Assembly (NCBI RefSeq): GCF_006714895.1 | Contig: NZ_VFME01000001.1 | Coordinates: 2,170,001-2,234,000 of the forward strand | Source: Gramella sp. Hel_I_59 | Lineage (GTDB): Bacteria > Bacteroidota > Bacteroidia > Flavobacteriales > Flavobacteriaceae | DNA length: 64,000 nucleotides | Direction of reading: 5' to 3' | In this document: piece after piece, positions 9,337 through 17,852 of the stretch | Layout of the letters: every line of letters begins with the position of its first letter | Position numbering within the stretch: the first letter of the stretch is position 1 | The notes under the pieces: generated by a model | Database searches by the model: none | What the model saw: only the letters and a program-made list of their open reading frames with translations | Told to the model about the DNA's origin: nothing | Program-made: the position numbers and the translations under genes

Positions 9337-9745
9337 ATTTTAGTTCCAGTCTTAAGTAATAGTTCCTACCAAAGCTAAGGAAGAATATCAAGTAACCCAG
9401 CAATACCATTAAAATCACTCCAAGAACAAGGCTGTTATAATCATATTTTAAATACAGAAAGAAATATAATAAAGCGATAAGGATCGCAGAGGGCATAAAA
9501 TACTTTGACATCACAAATCCTGAAACCTGAACATGGATACTTTCATCCTTCCCTAGTGTGAAAGCAAGCGGCTGACTCCCACACCAGTCTATTTTTGCTT
9601 CCAGACTATAAACACCTGGCGGGACCGAATACTTCTTTGTTTCATGATCGCCTATATCACCAATCTTTGTTCCATTAAGATAAAGCTCAAAATTTCTCAT
9701 CTTATTCGCCCATTCTGAATCACGCTGTATGTATATAACTGGCAT
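9335..9745 (-). CDS. Conserved hypothetical membrane protein
   Basis: A 136-residue protein of unknown function. The first 75 residues are beta-rich and soluble-looking (KYSVPPGVYSLEAKIDWCGSQ, like small bacterial ligand-display domains). Two hydrophobic segments follow near residues 83-97 and 106-125. It is transcribed alone. A GTAACA palindrome lies 23-36 bases upstream of the start, so it may belong to the same regulon as the sulfur genes. Confidence 0.7.
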   Translation of the reverse strand: MPVIYIQRDSEWANKMRNFELYLNGTKIGDIGDHETKKYSVPPGVYSLEAKIDWCGSQPLAFTLGKDESIHVQVSGFVMSKYFMPSAILIALLYFFLYLKYDYNSLVLGVILMVLLGYLIFFLSFGRNYYLRLELK

Positions 9746-9767
9746 TTAATTGATTAGTTTAGGTTTT

Positions 9768-9781
9768 GTAACAAATGTTAC
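9768..9781. promoter_or_regulatory. Candidate Crp/Fnr-type operator
   Basis: GTAACAAATGTTAC, an almost perfect palindrome, 23 bases upstream of the minus-strand start at 9745. It is the second-best match to a symmetric GTAACA-N2-TGTTAC site in the window. Confidence 0.5.
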
Positions 9782-9843
9782 TTTCGGTTTTTGAGATTTC
9801 ATCTACATTGCAAGCGGTTAGATTTTACAGGTTTTTAAAATTG

Positions 9844-9873
9844 AACGCCGTATCACCCTACAGATGCGGCGTT
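9844..9873. terminator. Hairpin downstream of the nitroreductase gene
   Basis: AACGCCG and CGGCGTT form a 7-bp stem with a loop of about 16 bases, followed on the plus strand by a run of T. On the minus strand, where the nearest gene lies, the trailing T stretch is weaker. Confidence 0.55.
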
Positions 9874-9876
9874 TTT

Positions 9877-10578
9877 TTATTCGTAAAACTCTGTGATCTG
9901 TGATAGCTTTTTTCGCTCGATATCTGGTACCAGCGCATCTTTTGCAGCATAACCTACCGGCAATAATAAATAAGGCCTTTCATTCTTTGGCCGCTGGAGT
10001 ATGTTTGAAAGAAAGTTCATAGGACTGGGAGTGTGCGTTAAAGTCACAAGTCCGGCATTATGAATAGCAGAGATTAGCATTCCGCAGGCGATCCCAACCG
10101 ACTCATTTACGTAGTAGTTCGTAAGTTTTTTTTCTTTAGTTCCAATTTCATAGGCTTCTTTGAAAACTACAATGATCCACGGGGCGATCTCCAGAAACTC
10201 CTTATTGGTATCGGTTCCCAGTGGGGCAAGATCCTTCAGCCATTGTTCGCTCATTCTGCTGTTATAATTTGCCCGCTCTTCCTCTTCTGCAGCGATTCTA
10301 ATTTTCCGTTTGATTTCTTCGGAAGAGATCGCGCAAAATTTCCAGGGCTGTTTATGTGCTCCTGAAGGCGCCGTTCCAGCAGAAAGAATCAATTGCTCAA
10401 TAATTTCTTTCGCTACAGGTCGATTTGAAAAGTGTCTAACCGATCTTCGAGCAGAAAGTTCTGAATAATACTTTCTGGCTCTCAACAGCATTTCGGCCTC
10501 GGTAAACTCTTCAGAATAAAAGGGAATGTGCGGGAATCCGTTTACCTCAACTATTTTCTTTTCTAATTTTCCTTCCAT
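9877..10578 (-). CDS. Nitroreductase family protein (iodotyrosine-deiodinase-like)
   Basis: A 233-residue flavoprotein of the nitroreductase fold. RRSVRHFSNRPV is the FMN-binding N-terminal motif, and SAGTAPSGAHKQPWKF closely matches the iodotyrosine deiodinase branch. It would reduce nitro or halogenated aromatic compounds with FMN and NAD(P)H; the substrate is unknown. It follows the aldehyde dehydrogenase gene by 7 bp on the same strand, so the two are probably one transcript. Confidence 0.85.
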   Translation of the reverse strand: MEGKLEKKIVEVNGFPHIPFYSEEFTEAEMLLRARKYYSELSARRSVRHFSNRPVAKEIIEQLILSAGTAPSGAHKQPWKFCAISSEEIKRKIRIAAEEEERANYNSRMSEQWLKDLAPLGTDTNKEFLEIAPWIIVVFKEAYEIGTKEKKLTNYYVNESVGIACGMLISAIHNAGLVTLTHTPSPMNFLSNILQRPKNERPYLLLPVGYAAKDALVPDIERKKLSQITEFYE

Positions 10579-10585
10579 AAAAATT

Positions 10586-11992
10586 CTAAACTTTGCTAAT
10601 ATCTCCCATTACGCCAATTAGTTTCTTTTTAATATCGGTATAAGGCGGATGCAGAATATCTGTGGCAGCGAATTTCTTCTGCTGCATGACCGCTCGCTTT
10701 TTCGAAAAGGTTTTGAAACCGTCAAAACCGTGATAGTGGCCCATTCCGCTTGCTCCCACTCCGCCAAAAGGTAGTCTATGCTGCGCTAAATGGTAAATAG
10801 TATCATTAATGGTCACTCCACCTGAAAGCGTAAATTTTAAAAGATGATCTATACGATCCTGGTTATCATCAAAATAATAAAGTGCCAGAGGTTTCGCATT
10901 CGCGTTTATATGATCGATTGCCTCCTCAACGGAATCAAGGTTTAAAACGGGCAATAGCGGACCAAAGATCTCTTCCTGCATGATCTCCATATCGCTGCTA
11001 ACGTCAAAGACCAATTTTGGAGTCATCATTCCTTCAGGCAACTCATTGGTTTCGCATATTTCAATAATTTTAGCACCTTTTTGTTTAGCGTCTTCCAGTA
11101 AAGATGTCAAACGTTTAAAATGTTTATCGCTAATGATATAGGAATACTGTTTGTTATTCGAGATATCTGGATAGAACTTTTCTACTACCTGTTTGCTGTA
11201 TTCTACAAACTGATCGTTCAGATCCACCGACATTACCAGGTAATCTGGTGCAACACAGGTCTGCCCCGCATTAAAAAGTTTACCAGCCAGAATCCTCTTT
11301 GCAGCCAGTTCGAGATCGTAGGATTCATGAATGATCGCAGGAGATTTACCACCAAGTTCCAGCGTGACAGGTGTAAGATTGGGTGCAGCTGCTGCCATGA
11401 TCAATTTTCCCACGCGGGTAGAACCTGTAAAGAATAGATGATCAAATGAGAGCGATGAAAAATTCTTGGCAAGCTCTGCATCGCCAGTAACACAGTGAAT
11501 ATAAGATCTGTCGAATGTCTTGTTTATCAAATCCTTGATCACTTCTGCCGATGCCGGAGCAATTTCAGAAGGTTTGATGATTGCATGATTTCCCGCGGCT
11601 ATGGCGTCCACCAATGGACTTAGCGTTAATAAGATCTGGTAATTCCATGCGCCCATAATGCCCACAGAACCTAATGGCTGGAATTGATAGTACGCCATAG
11701 ATGGTAATAGAAACCATGAACTGCGAACCGATTTTCTTTTAATCCAGCTTTTAAGATGTCGCCGGGCATGTTTGATCTCATCATGTAAAGGAAAAAGTTC
11801 GAGGATGGTCGTTTCTTCAGAGCTATGATGTCCAAAATCCTGAGAAACGGCAGCGATCAATCGTTCCTGATTTTTCTCTACCATTTCTGAAAGACTGGCC
11901 AAAGCCTCCATTCTCTGTTCGTATTCCGGAGGGGATTTTGTAAATGCCTTTTGCTGAATTTTTAGTAGATCTGATAGTTCTTGTGAAGTCAT
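10586..11992 (-). CDS. Aldehyde dehydrogenase family protein (coniferyl / fatty aldehyde type)
   Basis: A 468-residue NAD(P)-dependent aldehyde dehydrogenase of class-3 length. Seen are the ELGGKSP motif with the catalytic Glu, GQTCVAPDY with the catalytic Cys, and EEIFGPLLPV. The N-terminal region (LSDLLKIQQKAFTKSPPEYEQRMEAL) suits the coniferyl aldehyde / fatty aldehyde branch. It shares a transcript with the nitroreductase. The exact aldehyde is not known. Confidence 0.88.
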   Translation of the reverse strand: MTSQELSDLLKIQQKAFTKSPPEYEQRMEALASLSEMVEKNQERLIAAVSQDFGHHSSEETTILELFPLHDEIKHARRHLKSWIKRKSVRSSWFLLPSMAYYQFQPLGSVGIMGAWNYQILLTLSPLVDAIAAGNHAIIKPSEIAPASAEVIKDLINKTFDRSYIHCVTGDAELAKNFSSLSFDHLFFTGSTRVGKLIMAAAAPNLTPVTLELGGKSPAIIHESYDLELAAKRILAGKLFNAGQTCVAPDYLVMSVDLNDQFVEYSKQVVEKFYPDISNNKQYSYIISDKHFKRLTSLLEDAKQKGAKIIEICETNELPEGMMTPKLVFDVSSDMEIMQEEIFGPLLPVLNLDSVEEAIDHINANAKPLALYYFDDNQDRIDHLLKFTLSGGVTINDTIYHLAQHRLPFGGVGASGMGHYHGFDGFKTFSKKRAVMQQKKFAATDILHPPYTDIKKKLIGVMGDISKV

Positions 11993-12064
11993 AGAGTAGC
12001 CTTTAAAATTGAAGGAACATTCTAAATTTAAAGTTTTCTATGAAAATGTGAATGAGTTCGCTCT

Positions 12065-12682
12065 TTATTTTCTTCTGAAGAGCCCTGTCGAGAAGTTCTG
12101 TTTCGCTCCCCAAGGAGTTGTATGATCCCTATTCTCGAGCCTCACCGTATCAAAATCTGATTCCAATAATTCCTCCAGATCTGAAGTTGTGTATTTTCTG
12201 ATGGTGATTCCACTACATTTATCGGGTCCGTTTTCAGAAAAAACGGATAGGAGACAATAAGCGCCCTTTTTTAAAGAATTTTTTAATACTGATAAGTAAT
12301 CCTCTACCTGCTTATCTTCGGTAAGAAAATGCAGGGCCGCACGATCATGCCACAGGTCAAATGATGTATCTGGTTTAAAGCTAGTTATATCAGACTCTAT
12401 CCATTTAATTTTTTCAGCATTCTCTGCTAATCTGGTCTGTGAATCCTGCAGTGATTTTGCTGAAATATCCAAAACATGAATGTTAATATATCCCAATTCC
12501 AATAAATTATCTGTCAGAAAACTATTCCCTCCGCCAATATCAATAATATTCGCTTCAGGTGAAAGACCAAGAGACCTGATGATCTCAAGGCTATATTCCG
12601 GCTTTGGCTGGTACCAGCTCGTTTCTTCAAACTGTTTGGTATTATAAATCTTTTCCCAGTGTTCTTTTAAATCCATTTTCAA
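12065..12682 (-). CDS. Class I SAM-dependent methyltransferase
   Basis: A 205-residue Rossmann-fold methyltransferase with SAM motif IIDIGGGNSFLTD near residues 46-58, acidic motif HVLDISAKSL, and a later FDLWHDRAALHFL segment. Small enzymes of this branch include thiol and tellurite methyltransferase-like proteins; the substrate is not clear. It overlaps the next upstream gene (12679-13167) by 4 bp, so the two are translationally coupled. Confidence 0.82.
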   Translation of the reverse strand: MKMDLKEHWEKIYNTKQFEETSWYQPKPEYSLEIIRSLGLSPEANIIDIGGGNSFLTDNLLELGYINIHVLDISAKSLQDSQTRLAENAEKIKWIESDITSFKPDTSFDLWHDRAALHFLTEDKQVEDYLSVLKNSLKKGAYCLLSVFSENGPDKCSGITIRKYTTSDLEELLESDFDTVRLENRDHTTPWGAKQNFSTGLFRRK

Positions 12683-13167
12683 TTAAATTCTGCACAATTT
12701 TCAGAAGGAATATTCACCCCTGCGGCTTGCTGATAAACCAGGCTTGCACCCAGATGACCTACATAGGCCAGGCAAACAGAACCCGCGACTAAAAGCAGGA
12801 CAACCACAAGATTGATCAGTTTATTCCTGAAGCTTTTGAAGTAATAAAATACTATCTCCAGTAAAAGCCCAATACTAAATAACCAGGCAGTGGTATAGGC
12901 AAAGTTCTCGTGATCTTTTAAAATAGTTGGATCACATAATTTACGGGAAACGATCCCATCTGCCAGATCACCGGTATAAATAGAAATCCAGATCCCAATA
13001 ACCCCGAGGATTAGTAAAAGTCGGCCACCAAAATGCCAGGTTTCCCTTCCAGACCATAGACTCATGATCTTAAAAAGAGTGGCCAGTAACAATAAAACTA
13101 TTGGAAAATGAACGGACAGAGGATGAAAAACCTCTGTCCGCCAAAATTCTGGAATTTGAGTTTCCAT
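12679..13167 (-). CDS. DUF2231-like membrane protein
   Basis: A 162-residue protein with four hydrophobic segments. The HPLSVHFPIVLLLLATLF start is typical of the DUF2231 family of small membrane proteins, often near redox proteins. It overlaps the methyltransferase at its end and touches the lipoprotein gene (13167-13481) at its start, giving a tight three-gene operon. The function is unknown. Confidence 0.75.
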   Translation of the reverse strand: METQIPEFWRTEVFHPLSVHFPIVLLLLATLFKIMSLWSGRETWHFGGRLLLILGVIGIWISIYTGDLADGIVSRKLCDPTILKDHENFAYTTAWLFSIGLLLEIVFYYFKSFRNKLINLVVVLLLVAGSVCLAYVGHLGASLVYQQAAGVNIPSENCAEFN

Positions 13168-13481
13168 TATTCCATGATTTTTACTGAAATAGGATCCAGT
13201 CTTTTTCCATTCTTTTCCACTTCCACTTCTACTTTCTGTCCTTCTTCAAGTTCAAAAAATTCTACGTCACTTCCGTTTCTGGTAAGGCTGGTAGTTTCAG
13301 TAAAATATAGCTCCAAAGTCTTGTCATCATCTGTAGTAACGTAGATCTCTGTCTTATCTGCTTCTACTTCCTTTACTGTTCCCTGGTAAGTTCCAGATTC
13401 CACAGCATCTGTACTTTCACCACAAGCGACGAACAAAAGGATCGCACTCATAAACATACCTTTTAAAATTGTTGATTTCAT
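13167..13481 (-). CDS. Small lipoprotein of unknown function
   Basis: A 104-residue protein with a lipoprotein signal (AILLFVACGES, lipid-bearing Cys near residue 20) and a small beta-rich domain (YQGTVKEVEADKTEIYVTTDDDKTLELYF, then EEGQKVEVEVEKNGKR), like OB or S1-like domains of periplasmic proteins. It is the first gene of the operon with the DUF2231 and methyltransferase genes. Confidence 0.75.
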   Translation of the reverse strand: MKSTILKGMFMSAILLFVACGESTDAVESGTYQGTVKEVEADKTEIYVTTDDDKTLELYFTETTSLTRNGSDVEFFELEEGQKVEVEVEKNGKRLDPISVKIME

Positions 13482-13558
13482 AGTCTTAAATTTAAATTAG
13501 ATTGTAAAGGATGAAATTAATGAAAATCTATTAGCTCATAAATAGAGTTCCGTATTAT

Positions 13559-14602
13559 TTAGTCTTCAGCTGTATGTTTTCCTGATCTGGTCGGAATCCT
13601 GATCATATTAAACGATTTCATCAAATGAAATAATCCCGGCAATATGATCCCGCCTCCAATGATCAAAGAAATACCCAGAACATACATTACAGATTCCGGA
13701 GCAGTGTTTTCGAGCATATTTACTTCCGAAGTACTGGTAATGATAAGGCGAGGAAAATGAGTGTGTACTGCAGCAAAAATGACTAATAGAATCTGTAAGC
13801 CTGCATAGATCCTGGTTTGTATTCTATTTTGCTTACCAATGGCAAACCATAGAGGAATAAGGAATAAGGCTGATAATGCGATCGCTATAAGAGATATTTT
13901 ATTCTGAAGAAATTCTTTAATAAAAACCAAATCATACCAGTACCCATAGAACAGCACTGCACCACCCACCAATACCAGCACTACTGTAAAGATTGCCGAT
14001 TTCCGACTATACATTTTCCTGATATCACCTTCAGTTTCTCCAATTAATAAAGTTGAAGCAAGGAATGCACAAAGTGCGGCGTAGAATAATCCAGTTAGAA
14101 CCGTAAAGGTATTGAACCACGGGTACATAAAAATTTCAGCGAAGGTAGTATTAGAGTAATCATCTGTAACTACGATCTTACCGCTCACTAATGCTCCAAA
14201 GGACATTCCGAGGAAAATTGGCGTAATAAGACTGGAGATCCTGAACATTCGATTATACCATACCTGTGTCCCATCAATTACCGCATCATAATGCCTAAAG
14301 ATAAAAGCAACACCACGCATGGTAATTCCCAGTAAAACCAGCGTAAGCGGAATATGGAGATAGATAATAAAGATATTGAAATATGCCGGAAAAGCGATCC
14401 ACAGAATAACGATCAGGATAATAAGCCAGATATGATTTGCTTCCCAGACAGGTCCCATGACCTTATAGACCGTGAGTTTATTTAATTCCTTGTTCTCGCG
14501 GGATGAAAAAAGCTCTACGATGCCAGCCCCAAAGTCGGCACCACCCAACAGAACATATAGAAATAGAGAGAAAAACGTAAAAAACAGTACCACGTATAAC
14601 AT
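13559..14602 (-). CDS. cydB: Cytochrome bd ubiquinol oxidase subunit II
   Basis: A 347-residue CydB with about eight membrane segments. The GGADFGAGIVELF motif near residue 20, KVMGPVWEANHIWLII and MRGVAFIFRH are characteristic. It pairs with CydA to reduce oxygen to water with high affinity, using quinol. It follows cydA by 2 bp on the same strand. Confidence 0.95.
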   Translation of the reverse strand: MLYVVLFFTFFSLFLYVLLGGADFGAGIVELFSSRENKELNKLTVYKVMGPVWEANHIWLIILIVILWIAFPAYFNIFIIYLHIPLTLVLLGITMRGVAFIFRHYDAVIDGTQVWYNRMFRISSLITPIFLGMSFGALVSGKIVVTDDYSNTTFAEIFMYPWFNTFTVLTGLFYAALCAFLASTLLIGETEGDIRKMYSRKSAIFTVVLVLVGGAVLFYGYWYDLVFIKEFLQNKISLIAIALSALFLIPLWFAIGKQNRIQTRIYAGLQILLVIFAAVHTHFPRLIITSTSEVNMLENTAPESVMYVLGISLIIGGGIILPGLFHLMKSFNMIRIPTRSGKHTAED

Positions 14603-14604
14603 AC

Positions 14605-15906
14605 CTACCCGATTGAGTTATTAAGAACTTTGATCTGCCTGTGCATTAGCCAGGTTACCATCGCCGCAAGGATGGCGTAAACTGTTACGTACAGGTAAAA
14701 GCTGAATTTCAATCCGGGCATTGGTGTAACCGCATCAGAAGTACGCATGATATTGTACACGATCCAGGGTTGTCTTCCCACTTCGGTAACTACCCAACCT
14801 GCTTCTACGGCTACAAATCCTAAAGGAGTTAGTATCGAGAACAGCCACCAGTATTTCTTATTATTCAGCCAGCTTTTCTTCTTTAAACTAATAAAATAGA
14901 TCAAAGCAGCCAGCATTAGCAAACTACCAATTCCCACCATGGTCTGGAAGGCATAATGTACAACAGGAACCGGTGGAAGATCTTCTTCAGGAAAATCATT
15001 CAGTCCTTTTACCTCAGCATCAAAATCTCCAAAGGCCAGAAAGGATAATGCTTTTGGAATTTCTAACTTATTGCTCACAGTTTTATTTTCCGCATCCACG
15101 ATTCCGCCGATATAGAGCGGAGCGCCTTTCTGGGTTTCATAGTGCGCTTCCATCGCCGCCAATTTTACCGGTTGTCTTTGTGCGACATCCTTAGCCGAAA
15201 TATCACCACTTATAGGTTGCAAAAGCGCTGCGACCGCTCCAAAAACTATGGCTATCTTAAAGGCAGCCTTGTGAAGATCTGGGCGTTTGTTACGTAATAT
15301 TTGTATGGCATGCAGACCGGCAACGGCAAAGCCAGTAGCGGCGAAAGCGGCCAGGGTCATATGCAGAGCCTGGGTAAACCATGCGTCGTTGAGAAAAGCC
15401 TTGACCGGATCTATATTAACATACGCGCCATTGACCACATCAAAACCAGTTGGGGAATTCATCCAGGCATTTGCAGATACTACGAGAATTCCTGAAATCA
15501 CTCCCGAAATTCCTACAATAATACCGGTGATCCAGTGAAAAGTTTCCGGAAGTTTTTTCCAACCATACAGGTAAAAGCCAAGTGCGATCGCTTCTACAAA
15601 GAAGGCCGCACCTTCCAGGGAAAACGGCATTCCTATTACAGGACCGGCATGTTTCATAAATTCTGGCCAGAGCATTCCCAGTTCAAAGGACAGTGCGGTT
15701 CCCGAAACTGCACCGGTGACAAAAAAAATGGCAACTCCGCGTTGCCAGGCTTTGGTAAGTTTTAAATAGATAGGCTTTCGGGTATTCAGCCACTTTTTAT
15801 GGGAAACGACCATAAAAAAGGGCATTACCATACCAATACATGCAAAAATAATATGAAATCCGAGGGTAAAAGCCATTTGAAGTCTGGCGTAATCGAGGTT
15901 TTCCAT
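14605..15906 (-). CDS. cydA: Cytochrome bd ubiquinol oxidase subunit I
   Basis: CydA binds the three haems and quinol. Seen are MENLDYARLQMAFTLGFHI at the start (haem ligand His), GTALSFELGMLWPEFM, a short Q-loop region and GWVVTEVGRQPWIVY. I chose the Met at 15906 because CydA proteins start this way; an upstream in-frame Met at 15939 would add 11 residues. The protein is about 433 residues, the short-Q-loop form. Low-oxygen or nitrosative control by the nearby Crp/Fnr gene is plausible: a GAACA-N2-TGTTC palindrome lies at 15951-15962. Confidence 0.95.
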   Translation of the reverse strand: MENLDYARLQMAFTLGFHIIFACIGMVMPFFMVVSHKKWLNTRKPIYLKLTKAWQRGVAIFFVTGAVSGTALSFELGMLWPEFMKHAGPVIGMPFSLEGAAFFVEAIALGFYLYGWKKLPETFHWITGIIVGISGVISGILVVSANAWMNSPTGFDVVNGAYVNIDPVKAFLNDAWFTQALHMTLAAFAATGFAVAGLHAIQILRNKRPDLHKAAFKIAIVFGAVAALLQPISGDISAKDVAQRQPVKLAAMEAHYETQKGAPLYIGGIVDAENKTVSNKLEIPKALSFLAFGDFDAEVKGLNDFPEEDLPPVPVVHYAFQTMVGIGSLLMLAALIYFISLKKKSWLNNKKYWWLFSILTPLGFVAVEAGWVVTEVGRQPWIVYNIMRTSDAVTPMPGLKFSFYLYVTVYAILAAMVTWLMHRQIKVLNNSIG

Positions 15907-15950
15907 AACGGAATGATTTGGATGATATTCCGACCTCAAAAAGAAGGTTG

Positions 15951-15962
15951 GAACACCTGTTC
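15951..15962. promoter_or_regulatory. Weak palindrome before cydAB
   Basis: GAACACCTGTTC lies 45 bases upstream of the chosen cydA start. It resembles the GTAACA-type palindromes but with GAACA arms, so membership in the same regulon is doubtful. Confidence 0.3.
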
Positions 15963-16103
15963 TTTCGGCTTGTAAATTTACTGAATTTTATAGGCTTGAT
16001 CCCTTCAGAAACACTTTAATTTCTGAATTTAACGCATGTTCCATGAAGTCTTCAGAAGGATCAAAAAACTTTAGAATTTTCCGAAGAAAAACTTCAGAAG
16101 AGA

Positions 16104-16904
16104 TTATAACAGTTCACTTAGAATAATGTAGATACCCATCACTAGAACGAACCAACCGAAGCCTTTTTTCAACTTCTTCCCATCTATAAATTTATTCAGA
16201 TACACTCCCAGCCAGATTCCGCCAATGGAGATCGCAGTAAATATGAGTAGAAACGGCCAGTCGATCTCAAGATTTTGAACATCTCCAATAAAACCGATCA
16301 AACTTTTAAATGCGATTATGAGTAAGGAAGTCGCCACCGCTTTTTTCATAGGAAGTTTGGCGAGTAAGACTAATGCCGGAATGATAAGGAAACCACCACC
16401 AGCTCCAACGATCCCGGTGAGTAGTCCAACCACGATACCTTCTAAAATAATCAAAGGATAATTGTACTGAACTTCCTGTTCTTCACCCGTATCCACAGTA
16501 CGTTTTTGAGTGATCATCGAAATTGAAGCAATCACCATAATGATGGCAAAAAACAACATGATCCCGATATTCTTTGTAATCATGAGTCCGCCAATACTAA
16601 AGATCTCTTCAGGAATTGCCGGGACAAGGTACATCCTGGTAAGGTATACAGCGATAAATGCGGGAATCGCAAAAACGATCGCGGTTCTGAAATCTATTAA
16701 TTTCTTCGGAAGGTTTCTAAGCGCGCCTACTAAAGCTGAAGTTCCCACTACAAAAAGTGAATAAGCAGTCGCGGTCACAGGGTTGATCGCCATTAGGTAA
16801 ACCAGCACCGGCACCGTAAGTATGGAACCTCCACCACCTATGAGTCCAAGCACTACTCCTATAAGTAAAGCTCCAAAATAACCGAGAATTTCAAGAATAT
16901 CCAT
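16104..16904 (-). CDS. TauE/SafE (TSUP) family sulfite/organosulfur exporter
   Basis: A 266-residue membrane protein with two related halves, each with a glycine motif: GVVLGLIGGGGSILTVPVL near residue 20 and GLLTGIVGAGGGFLIIPAL near residue 165. This is the TSUP family, which moves sulfite, sulfonates or related anions. It fits the sulfur theme of the persulfide dioxygenase and YeeE genes: sulfite from persulfide oxidation could leave here (inference). A GTAACA palindrome lies 49-62 bases upstream. Confidence 0.88.
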   Translation of the reverse strand: MDILEILGYFGALLIGVVLGLIGGGGSILTVPVLVYLMAINPVTATAYSLFVVGTSALVGALRNLPKKLIDFRTAIVFAIPAFIAVYLTRMYLVPAIPEEIFSIGGLMITKNIGIMLFFAIIMVIASISMITQKRTVDTGEEQEVQYNYPLIILEGIVVGLLTGIVGAGGGFLIIPALVLLAKLPMKKAVATSLLIIAFKSLIGFIGDVQNLEIDWPFLLIFTAISIGGIWLGVYLNKFIDGKKLKKGFGWFVLVMGIYIILSELL

Positions 16905-16952
16905 AGTAATTTAATTTCGGAACAAATGTATCGGGTTCATAGAGTACGTGCA

Positions 16953-16966
16953 GTAACAAGTGTTAC
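16953..16966. promoter_or_regulatory. Candidate Crp/Fnr-type operator before the TSUP exporter
   Basis: GTAACAAGTGTTAC, the most symmetric of the group (GTAACA facing TGTTAC), 49 bases upstream of the exporter start and 8 bases from the end of the Crp/Fnr gene. Confidence 0.55.
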
Positions 16967-16973
16967 AGAAGCA

Positions 16974-17606
16974 TTAAAGGTCGATGACCTTGATCTGGTT
17001 TCTTTGTAATTTGATCTTTCCATCCAGTTCGAGTTTCTTTAATAACCTGGAAACTACCACCCTGGACGTATGAAGATCGTATGCGATTTGCTGATGGGTA
17101 CTTTGAACATTCTCATCACCATTGATCTTAGCCTTGTCCCGCAGGTATTTCATAATACGCTGATCCATATTAAGGAACGCGATGGTGTCTATGGTATCCA
17201 GCATTTCAGAGAGACGGGAGTGATAACTTTCAAAAACAAAATTTCTCCAGCTTTTAAATCTCGCGGTCCATTCTTCCATTTTAGCGATTGGAACCATGAT
17301 CATGGTAGTATCGGTTTCGGCTACAGCACGAATTTCACTTTTGGTCTGGCCCATGCAGCAATTAAGAGTCATGGCACAGGTATCCCCTCTTTCTATAAAG
17401 TAAAGCAGCAATTCATCGCCATCACCGTCTTCACGTAAAATTTTAATAGCGCCATTGAGCAACAGCGGCATCCCGGTAACATAATCGCCAAACTCAATAA
17501 TTCGCTCCCCTGCATCGATCTTACGAATAGATCCACATTCGGCGATCTCTTCGAGCAATTCTTTTTCAAATAGAAAGCCATAGGCCTCCTGTAATTCGGT
17601 CATCAT
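16974..17606 (-). CDS. Crp/Fnr family transcriptional regulator
   Basis: A 210-residue regulator. Residues about 20-120 are a cyclic-nucleotide-binding-like sensor barrel (AGERIIEFGDYVTGMPLLLNGAIKI) with Cys residues in RGDTCAMTLNCCMGQ that could sense redox state, metals or sulfane sulfur (inference). The C-terminal winged helix holds STHQQIAYDLHTSRVVVSRLLKKLE. It is transcribed toward the TSUP gene, 69 bp apart. The GTAACA palindromes seen in this window are its most likely targets. Confidence 0.9.
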   Translation of the reverse strand: MMTELQEAYGFLFEKELLEEIAECGSIRKIDAGERIIEFGDYVTGMPLLLNGAIKILREDGDGDELLLYFIERGDTCAMTLNCCMGQTKSEIRAVAETDTTMIMVPIAKMEEWTARFKSWRNFVFESYHSRLSEMLDTIDTIAFLNMDQRIMKYLRDKAKINGDENVQSTHQQIAYDLHTSRVVVSRLLKKLELDGKIKLQRNQIKVIDL

Positions 17607-17852
17607 GGGTTAGGATTTTTACCCTTTAAAATTAGCAAGATTATCGAGAACAATTCCCAGCGATTTGGTAGGATACTTCGGAAGCTTCGCTGAAATCGGA
17701 AAATATTGGTACTTCAGATGAAAGTTTTATAAAAATTTTAAAGTTATGGGGCCTTCCGAAGAATTCATTTAACGAAGTCTTATTAAGCTTCGGCTCTCTT
17801 AAGGCGTAACTTAGTGTTCAAGAAAAATTGCTAAACAAAAAGAAAGAAAATT

